From Polyangiaceae bacterium (GTDB lineage Bacteria > Myxococcota > Polyangia > Polyangiales > Polyangiaceae): DNA of 26,269 nucleotides. This document shows, piece after piece, positions 8,136 to 14,342 of this stretch. How positions within the stretch are numbered: the stretch's first letter is position 1; each line of letters opens with the position of its first letter. Under the pieces are notes generated by a model that was given only the letters and a program-made list of their open reading frames with translations, was not told the DNA's origin and did no database searches. Both the position numbers and the translations under genes were made by a program. Location of the stretch: the NCBI GenBank assembly GCA_025936205.1, contig JAICTU010000055.1:1-26269 (forward strand), written 5' to 3'.

Positions 8136-9293
8136 ATGCCGCCGACCCGCGTTGCCGTCTTCCTTGGCACTCGCCCCGAGGCGATCAAGCTCGCGCCCGT
8201 GATCCGGGCCCTGGAGCAAGCGCCAGACTTCGAACCGATCGTGATCAGCACCGGCCAGCACCGCGAGATGTTGGACCAGGTGGCGCGACTCTTCGGCTTG
8301 CAGATCCAGCACGATCTGGCGGTGATGCGGCCCAATCAGGCGCTGGCCGATCTCACTGCGCGCCTGCTCGGCGCTTGCGATGCGCTGCTCGAGCAGGTTC
8401 AGCCCGCGCTCGCGCTGGTGCAGGGCGACACGACCACCGTGCTCGCCGCGGCGCTGGCTTGCTTCTACCGGCGCGTTCCGGTGGGCCATGTCGAGGCCGG
8501 GCTGCGCACGTACGATCGCTGGTCGCCGTTTCCGGAGGAAATGATTCGCACCCTGGCGAGCCGCCTGGTGACGCTGCACTTTGCACCCACCGAGCTGGCG
8601 CGCGACAACTTGCTGCGCGAAGGCGTTCCCGCCGATCAAGTCAGCGTCACCGGCAACACCGTGATCGACGCTCTGCAGGCCGAAGTGGCGCGCCAGCGGG
8701 AGCCCGCGGTGCGAGCGGAGCTCGAGGCACGGCTCGGCCGCACGCTCGGCGGCTTTCCCCTGCCCCGCCCGTTTGTGCTCATCACCGGGCACCGGCGCGA
8801 GAACTTTGGCCGAGGCTTCGAGCAAATCTGCTCCGCGCTCGCCGCGCTCGCGCAGCGCTTCGCTGATCACGATTTCATCTATCCCGTGCACTTGAATCCG
8901 AATGTGCAGGGCCCCGTGCAAGCGCTGCTGGGCGGGATCGGCAACATCCGTTTGATCGCGCCCCAGCCGTATAGCGAGTTCGTGGCGCTGATGCAGAGCT
9001 GCCGCCTGTTGCTGACGGACTCCGGTGGCATTCAGGAGGAGGCTCCGAGCCTGGGCAAGCCGGTACTGGTGATGCGTGACACCACCGAGCGACCGGAGGG
9101 GGTTCAGGCCGGAACTGTGCGCCTGGTGGGGGCCGATGCAGCGCAGATCACCGCTGGCGTGGCGCACCTGCTGCTCGATCCCGAGGCGTACACGCGCATG
9201 GCGCGAGCGGCCAATCCTTACGGGGATGGCCGCTCCGCCCAGCGCATCCTCGAGCGGCTCCGGCATCACGTTGCCGCCGCCCGCCGAGGCTAG
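8136..9293 (+). CDS. wecB: UDP-N-acetylglucosamine 2-epimerase, non-hydrolysing (WecB)
   Basis: WecB interconverts UDP-GlcNAc and UDP-ManNAc in the cytoplasm, supplying the substrate of WecC. The 385-residue protein is full length. It has the GTRPEAIKLAPV signature at 11-22, STGQHREML, Asp98 in VQGDTTTVL, and VGHVEAGLRTYDRWSPFPEE (116-135) with acidic active-site residues. The later ITGHRRENFG and LTDSGGIQEEAPSLGKPVL segments bind UDP and the allosteric UDP-GlcNAc in this family. There is no clear Shine-Dalgarno site, so translation is probably coupled to wecC. Its TAG stop shares the palindromic tetranucleotide CTAG with the stop codon of the convergent flippase gene. Confidence 0.95.
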   Translation: MPPTRVAVFLGTRPEAIKLAPVIRALEQAPDFEPIVISTGQHREMLDQVARLFGLQIQHDLAVMRPNQALADLTARLLGACDALLEQVQPALALVQGDTTTVLAAALACFYRRVPVGHVEAGLRTYDRWSPFPEEMIRTLASRLVTLHFAPTELARDNLLREGVPADQVSVTGNTVIDALQAEVARQREPAVRAELEARLGRTLGGFPLPRPFVLITGHRRENFGRGFEQICSALAALAQRFADHDFIYPVHLNPNVQGPVQALLGGIGNIRLIAPQPYSEFVALMQSCRLLLTDSGGIQEEAPSLGKPVLVMRDTTERPEGVQAGTVRLVGADAAQITAGVAHLLLDPEAYTRMARAANPYGDGRSAQRILERLRHHVAAARRG

Positions 9294-10819
9294 GGAGCTT
9301 TAGCGGCTCCAGCCGAGGGGCGCAGATCCCGCCAAAGGGCGAACGTCTCGCGCAAGGCGCGGCGGCCGCCCGGCAAGCAGCACCAGAGCCCGAAATAGCC
9401 GAGTGCGTAGAGCACACCTTTGAGCAGCGCCGAGAGGATCAGGGTGTGGGGGAAGAGCCCGAGCCACCCGAGCGCGAGCACCGGCACCATGGCGCCCAAC
9501 GAGGCGATGGTCGCCTGCCAGGTCGCTTCGAATAGAATGCGGAAGCTCAAGAAGTTGCCGCGGTAGCAGTAGCTGATGCTGAAATAGCGCAGCGCCAGCT
9601 GCGTGATGCTGAAGGCTGCGGCCACGCCCTCGGCACCGAAGGGCACGCCGGCGGCGAAGCCAGCGACGATGAACGGCGTCGCGATCGCCGTCCAGCGCAG
9701 CATGCGATCGGTCTGGTTGAGCGAAACCCAGGCCCAGGCGATCGGATTGAACGATCCCACGAACGCCGCGGGTGCCAGCCACTGAAAGATGCGCACGCAC
9801 GGCTCCCAGCGCGGGCCCAGTACGATCAGCACCAGCTCGCGAGAAACCACGAAGCACAGCGCAACGATCGGCATGGTGACCGTGGTCAGCGTGCGCAGCG
9901 AACGCTGGTAATAGCGAATGTACGCTGCCTGATCGTGCTGCAGCCGGCTGAGCGCCGGCACCACCACCGTCGTCAGCGGATTGATCAGCTGTTGTACGGG
10001 CAGCATCAGGATCGAATAGGCCTTGGCGTAGTAGCCGAGTGCCACGTCCCCCCACACCTTGCCGACCAGGATGTTGTCGAGATTTCGGGTCAGGAACGTG
10101 AGCAGGCGCGTACCTGTGACGTGCCAGCCGAAGGCCAGCAGGGACTCTGTGCCCTCCACCTTTCGCTGCGGCGCGCTCGGGCGCCAGCCGCACACCCACC
10201 ACAGGCCCGCGGACGAGATGCAGGCGGTGGCCACGTTCATGATCACCAGCGACCAGTAGCCCGCGCCGAGCCACGCTGCGGCGATGCCCGCGAGCGACCC
10301 GAGCCCGGCGCCCAGCACCCGGTTCATCGCCAGCTCGCGCAGCTGCATCTGCCGCTGCAAGAGCGCCTGATGCTGTACGCCGAAGCCGGACGCGAAGAAG
10401 CCCAGGGAGAGCGCACACGCGATGCCGGTGAGCACGGGCTCCTTGTAGAACCAGGCGATCGCGGGCGCCGCGACCAGGGCCGCCACCGCTGCCGCGCCGC
10501 CCAGCGCGGCGTTGATCCAGAACAGGTAATTGACCTGCGGCTCCGAGAGTTCTTTCTTCGACACCGTCGCGCTGGCCAGGCCCATGTCCTTGAGCTGCTC
10601 GATCAGACGCGTGAAGGTCGCTACCATGGCGAGCAGGCCGAAGTCGCGCGGGCTCAGGATCCGCGCGAGCACCGCCGTGCCGCCCAGGTTGATCACAAAC
10701 GTGCCGCCCTGCCCGAGCAGCGTTGCCGCGCCGCCGCGGACGGAACGACGGCGCAGGTTCCGGGAGAGATGTTCCGTCGACAGGAACTCGGCGGCGGCCG
10801 GCTTGGGGGGTGAGGTCAT
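9290..10819 (-). CDS. Polysaccharide flippase, Wzx/PST type (MOP superfamily)
   Basis: The 509-residue integral membrane protein has about 12-14 hydrophobic helices. The N-terminal part contains the signature of WzxC/PST-type exporters: GTAVLARILSPRDFGLLAM, then LKDMGLASATV and NYLFWINAALG. These proteins translocate undecaprenyl-linked oligosaccharides across the inner membrane. ATG 10819 (MTSPPKPAAAEF) is selected because conserved sequence begins shortly after it; an open extension upstream would overlap the divergent GT4 gene and is low-complexity Arg/Gly sequence. No strong ribosome-binding site is seen. It stands alone between wecB (convergent, 4-bp overlap) and the GT4 gene (divergent). 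A specific Wzx name is not justified without the repeat-unit structure. Confidence 0.87.
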   Translation of the reverse strand: MTSPPKPAAAEFLSTEHLSRNLRRRSVRGGAATLLGQGGTFVINLGGTAVLARILSPRDFGLLAMVATFTRLIEQLKDMGLASATVSKKELSEPQVNYLFWINAALGGAAAVAALVAAPAIAWFYKEPVLTGIACALSLGFFASGFGVQHQALLQRQMQLRELAMNRVLGAGLGSLAGIAAAWLGAGYWSLVIMNVATACISSAGLWWVCGWRPSAPQRKVEGTESLLAFGWHVTGTRLLTFLTRNLDNILVGKVWGDVALGYYAKAYSILMLPVQQLINPLTTVVVPALSRLQHDQAAYIRYYQRSLRTLTTVTMPIVALCFVVSRELVLIVLGPRWEPCVRIFQWLAPAAFVGSFNPIAWAWVSLNQTDRMLRWTAIATPFIVAGFAAGVPFGAEGVAAAFSITQLALRYFSISYCYRGNFLSFRILFEATWQATIASLGAMVPVLALGWLGLFPHTLILSALLKGVLYALGYFGLWCCLPGGRRALRETFALWRDLRPSAGAAKAP

Positions 10820-10868
10820 TCGAAAAGGATCGCGCGTAGCTTGAAACGACTTGGGGAGCCACGCTAGC

Positions 10869-12284
10869 GTGCAGGCGTCCGCTTTGAAATCGCTCGAGCC
10901 GCCCCTTCTGCGGGGGCACCCCGCACCCCGACGCCTGCTGATGATCGCGGAAAAATTTCCGCCATTCAACCAGAGCGGTTCGGCGCGCCCTTTCTATTTC
11001 GCCAAGTACCTGCCCGAGTTCGGTTACGCCCCGCAGGTGCTCGCCTCCAGCCTCCTGGCAGGCGAGGAACGCGATGATTCACTGCTCGCCGAGCTGCCAG
11101 CTTCGGTCCGGGTGCAGCGCACGCCCCGCTTGATCTCGCCAAGCGTGGCGCGGCTGAGCGAGCTCTGGCGCGCCCGGCTCGCGCGGCGTCCGGCGCAGAC
11201 CGGGGCAGTGCTGGCGGCCCAGCGCGCGCCCGCGCCGGCGCGCCGGCGCGGCTGGGTGAGAGAGACCTACGGTTGGCTGGGCTGGTGGTCGCACTGGGAG
11301 CTCGACTGGGCGTTGCTCGCACAGCTCGCGGGTGCCCGCGAAGCCTGGCGCCGCCCGCCCGAGCTGATCTGGGCGTCGGGGCCGCACTTTCGCAACTTCG
11401 TCGTGGCGCTGCGCCTCAGCACCTGGTTGCGGGTGCCGCTGGTCGTGGATCTGCGCGATCCCTGGACCTACGGTAGCTTGTGGCGTCCGCGCAGCCAGCG
11501 CAGCGCCGAGGAGGAACGGGCTTGGGCGGCGCGCGTGCTGGGCCACGCCGCACGCATCGTCTTCACCAGCCCGCTCACGCTGGAAGCAATGAGCCGGCGC
11601 TTTCCCGAGCTGCCGCGCGAACGATTGATCACGATCACCAACGGCTTCGAGGAGGGCAGCGTGCAGCCCCTGCGCGAGATCGCCAGCGATCGCTGCCTGT
11701 TCCGCTACATCGGCGTGCTCAACGAACGTCGCCAGCCCGATGTATTGATCCGGGCATTCGCAGCTGCCGCGGCAGACCCTGAGTTCCGCGCTCGAGCTCG
11801 GCTCGAGTTCATCGGCAACGCTGGCGGCCACGAGAACAAGACTCAGCTCGCGCCGGGCTGCGACGTGAGCTTTCGCGGGCACGTATCGCGCGCCGACAGC
11901 CTGCGCCTGATGGCGGGCAGCGACGTCAACTTGCTGTTGCAGACGATCTCGGAGGGCGAGGACGTGATCTCCGGCAAGGCCTTCGACTATCTGCGGGTGC
12001 ACAAGCCGATCATCGGGATCGTCGACGCGGCCGGAGGTGACGCCTGGCTGTTGCGCGAGACCGGTGCTGGTCCGGTCGCCCCCTGGCAAGATGCGGCAGC
12101 GATCGAGCGCGAGCTGGCAGCCGCGTTCCGACGTTGGCGAAACGGCGAGACCCTGCAGCTGCGGCAGGATGTCAGCCGCTACTCCCGGCGCGGCTTGGCC
12201 GCTCAGCTCGCTGCCGTCTTCGACGAGCTGCTGAGTCCTCCGGTAGTCATTCCTCAGGAAGTAAGTCGAGGATCATCTGCGTGA
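10869..12284 (+). CDS. Glycosyltransferase family 4 (GT-B fold)
   Basis: The roughly 471-residue cytoplasmic glycosyltransferase has the N-terminal acceptor domain opening LLMIAEKFPPFNQSGSARP. IWASGPHFRNF and VPLVVDLRDPWTYG complete it; the RDPW motif is common in polysaccharide GT4 enzymes. The C-terminal donor domain has TITNGFEEG, IGVLNERRQPDVLIRAF, FRGHVSRADSLRLMAGSDV and the E-x7-type donor site ISEGEDVISGKAFDYLRVHKP. The start is uncertain: GTG 10869 has GGAG ten bases upstream, TTG 10851 lacks a site, and ATG 10941 begins exactly at the first beta-strand. A weak promoter-like TTGAAA-18-TAGCGT (10841-10870) would favour ATG 10941. The 3' end overlaps the convergent receiver gene by 38 bp. 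It probably adds one sugar of the repeat unit. Confidence 0.85.
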   Translation: MQASALKSLEPPLLRGHPAPRRLLMIAEKFPPFNQSGSARPFYFAKYLPEFGYAPQVLASSLLAGEERDDSLLAELPASVRVQRTPRLISPSVARLSELWRARLARRPAQTGAVLAAQRAPAPARRRGWVRETYGWLGWWSHWELDWALLAQLAGAREAWRRPPELIWASGPHFRNFVVALRLSTWLRVPLVVDLRDPWTYGSLWRPRSQRSAEEERAWAARVLGHAARIVFTSPLTLEAMSRRFPELPRERLITITNGFEEGSVQPLREIASDRCLFRYIGVLNERRQPDVLIRAFAAAAADPEFRARARLEFIGNAGGHENKTQLAPGCDVSFRGHVSRADSLRLMAGSDVNLLLQTISEGEDVISGKAFDYLRVHKPIIGIVDAAGGDAWLLRETGAGPVAPWQDAAAIERELAAAFRRWRNGETLQLRQDVSRYSRRGLAAQLAAVFDELLSPPVVIPQEVSRGSSA

Positions 12285-12720
12285 GCTCCGCCGAGCCGAA
12301 GGGCTTGGTGAGGAAGCGCACCTGTTCCGCCTCGATGCCCTCGATCGGACCGCCGCCGCTGTAGCCCGACACGAACAGCACCCGCAGCGACGGCTTGCGC
12401 GCCACCAGACTGCGCGCCAAGGCGTGCCCGCTGCCCTGCGGAATCATCACATCGGTGATCAACAGCTCGAAGTCGTTACCTGGAGCATCGAACAACGCCT
12501 CCGCCTCGCTCACGCTGGAGGCCGTTTTGACGTCGTAGCCGCGCGACGAGAGCATGCGCGTCAACACCTTGCGCACCATGTCTTCGTCTTCGACGAGGAG
12601 CACGCGCCGGCCGTGCGCGGAGATCCGGCGCATCCCGCTCTCGTTGGCCCCCGGTCGCTCCTCAGGTAACCCTCCGAAGCGGCTCGCGCCCCTGTACCCC
12701 GCTCGCGTCTCACCGCCCAT
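12247..12720 (-). CDS. Stand-alone response regulator receiver protein
   Basis: The 157-residue protein has a 35-residue unstructured N-terminus and one CheY-like receiver domain (about 38-155), with no output domain. Conserved positions are present: acidic residues Glu44/Asp45 in LLVEDED, phosphoacceptor Asp90 in LLITDVMIP, Ser118 in LFVSGYSGG and Lys139 in FLTKPFG. LFVSGYSG and FLTKPF resemble receivers attached to hybrid histidine kinases. ATG 12720 is strongly supported by GGGAGGTG seven bases upstream; a longer reading to 12756 is not needed. The gene lies 215 bp downstream of the lipoprotein gene on the same strand and overlaps the GT4 gene tail to tail. No cognate kinase is in the window, so its partner and output are unknown. 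Confidence 0.9.
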   Translation of the reverse strand: MGGETRAGYRGASRFGGLPEERPGANESGMRRISAHGRRVLLVEDEDMVRKVLTRMLSSRGYDVKTASSVSEAEALFDAPGNDFELLITDVMIPQGSGHALARSLVARKPSLRVLFVSGYSGGGPIEGIEAEQVRFLTKPFGSAELTQMILDLLPEE

Positions 12721-12935
12721 CGCGCACCTCCCGCGGCCCAAAGGCCATGGCGTCAAAAACGGCGCAAGGGCCGGGTTCTTAATCGCCGCCTGCCCGTCTT
12801 TGTAGGGCCCCCGCTCACTTTAGACAGGATTTAACGCGGAACCGTGACCCGCGCCAGGCGGGCTGCGATCCTGCGGCGACCCAATGTGGCAGTGTCGCGC
12901 AGTGCCGCTCGTCAGGCGCCTGACTGCGGGCGCCC

Positions 12936-14321
12936 TCAGAGCGCAAGCTGCGCCGACGTCGCGCTGGTGAGATCGACCTGAGCCGTTCCGAGCCGCGCCC
13001 CTTCACTCCAGACCACCACTTGATAAGCTCCCGGCGGTAGAACCATCTGACATTCGGAGCCGGCGCCGCACAGCGCCTGATCCGTCGCCACGCGATCGCC
13101 GCTGTCGACCCCCGCGGGAAAGGCCTGGACCAGCAGGCGCTGTCCGCTGCTGCAGACCGCACATGCCGGCACGAGCGAACGACGCTCCTCCGCTGGTGCG
13201 TGCAGCCAGTCCCAGCGCGCGCCGTCCGAGCGCGGCGGCACGTGCACCATCACGGCGTCCAGCGCCGGACGACCATTCTCGGTGCGTGGCGTGTACTGGC
13301 CCATGCACTGACCGTTGTTTGGGCCGGACGCCATGTACATGCCCGAAGGCGGCATCGGTGAGCTGGCACCGAAGGGCAGCGCGGGCAGATCGATCTCCAC
13401 CTGATCGATGGCATATGGCTCGACCTGCGTCTGCATCCAGACCCAGTTTGCGAGTGAGGTCGTGAACGGCGCGTTCGGGCCCCACGGCTCCTTATAGGAC
13501 TGCCGCGGACCGGTGAGCACGAACAGCTTCGCCTGCGGGTCGACGCCGAGCGTCCGCGACACCAGGTTGGTGGCCTGTCGCGCGGCGTGCTCGCGCATCT
13601 CGTCCGTGTAGCTGCAGGTCTCGCAGTGGTCCGCCACGTCGTAGTCGACGATCTCGAAGCCGAGCTTCAGCGCATCGTCCACCAGGCGCGCGTGCTGCGG
13701 TTCACGCATCAGCGGCCCGCTCTCGGTGCGAGATACGTGGCCGCGAGCCGTCAGCGCGGCTGCCGGCTCCGCAAGTGCCTCGAGCGCCAGATAGCGAAAA
13801 CCAGCGTCCTTCAAGCAGCCGAGCAGCTTGCGTGCGAGCACGGTTTGTGACGGAGCATGCTGCAGCTCGCTCAGCAGCACCAGCCGTTCCAGGTCCTGAT
13901 CTTCTGGATCCTCCGGGTCATCCTGGAGCCGAGCGCACAGCTCGGCGACGGCGTCGGGCAGGTTGCTGCTCCGGCAGGGATCTGCCTGACGCTGCAACAC
14001 CGTCCCGAACGGTTGGTAGTTGGTCACGGCCGAGCGATAGGCGCCCGCTTCCGCATACATCACGCCCAGCATGCGGTTGTAAGCAGCCGGCACGCTCGCC
14101 GCGTCGTTCTGCTCGACCTGCGCCAGGCTCTGCAACAGGTTGTCGCCCGGGGCTTCCCACAGCATCACGCTCTGTGCCGCAGGCGCGTCGCGAAACACGT
14201 TGGGCGGTGGCGTATTCTGATCCGGATCGTTGACGCTGTTGTCGAGCGTGCAGCCCGCGGCGATGAGCCCGCCCAGCAGGCAGGCGGCAAGCGGCAGATG
14301 GGCATCGGGGACGACAGTCAT
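12936..14321 (-). CDS. Lipoprotein with probable ChaN/EreA/Tiki-like fold
   Basis: The 461-residue protein has a signal peptide and lipobox (LLGGLIAAGC, Cys24), followed by a Pro/Asn/Asp linker. The middle, about 145-280, resembles the haem-binding/erythromycin-esterase-like superfamily (ChaN, EreA, Tiki). It shows LVLLSELQHAPSQTVLARKLL (Glu152, His155), GFRYLALEAL (Glu181), REPQHARLVDDALKLGFEIV and an MREHAARQATNLV helix. KLFVLTGPRQSYKE is where a G-x-G-H motif would normally occur; that histidine seems absent. This assignment is from remembered motif patterns. The C-terminus contains several Cys (CAVC, CGAGSEC). A good GGAG site lies 7 bases before the ATG. It begins 21 bp after the TonB-dependent receptor gene, so it is likely the partner lipoprotein of that receptor; haem or ester hydrolysis is only a hypothesis. 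Confidence 0.8.
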   Translation of the reverse strand: MTVVPDAHLPLAACLLGGLIAAGCTLDNSVNDPDQNTPPPNVFRDAPAAQSVMLWEAPGDNLLQSLAQVEQNDAASVPAAYNRMLGVMYAEAGAYRSAVTNYQPFGTVLQRQADPCRSSNLPDAVAELCARLQDDPEDPEDQDLERLVLLSELQHAPSQTVLARKLLGCLKDAGFRYLALEALAEPAAALTARGHVSRTESGPLMREPQHARLVDDALKLGFEIVDYDVADHCETCSYTDEMREHAARQATNLVSRTLGVDPQAKLFVLTGPRQSYKEPWGPNAPFTTSLANWVWMQTQVEPYAIDQVEIDLPALPFGASSPMPPSGMYMASGPNNGQCMGQYTPRTENGRPALDAVMVHVPPRSDGARWDWLHAPAEERRSLVPACAVCSSGQRLLVQAFPAGVDSGDRVATDQALCGAGSECQMVLPPGAYQVVVWSEGARLGTAQVDLTSATSAQLAL

Positions 14322-14342
14322 AATCCAACTCCAATACTGGAA

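Noticed and set aside
7854..9269. 471-residue open frame antisense to wecB and the end of wecC
   Set aside because: wecB and wecC are unmistakable; the antisense frame is Arg/His/Gln-rich with no domain.
12911..12924. 14-bp palindrome GTCAGGCGCCTGAC just after the lipoprotein gene as a terminator
   Set aside because: It has no loop or U-tract on the relevant strand, so intrinsic termination cannot be supported.
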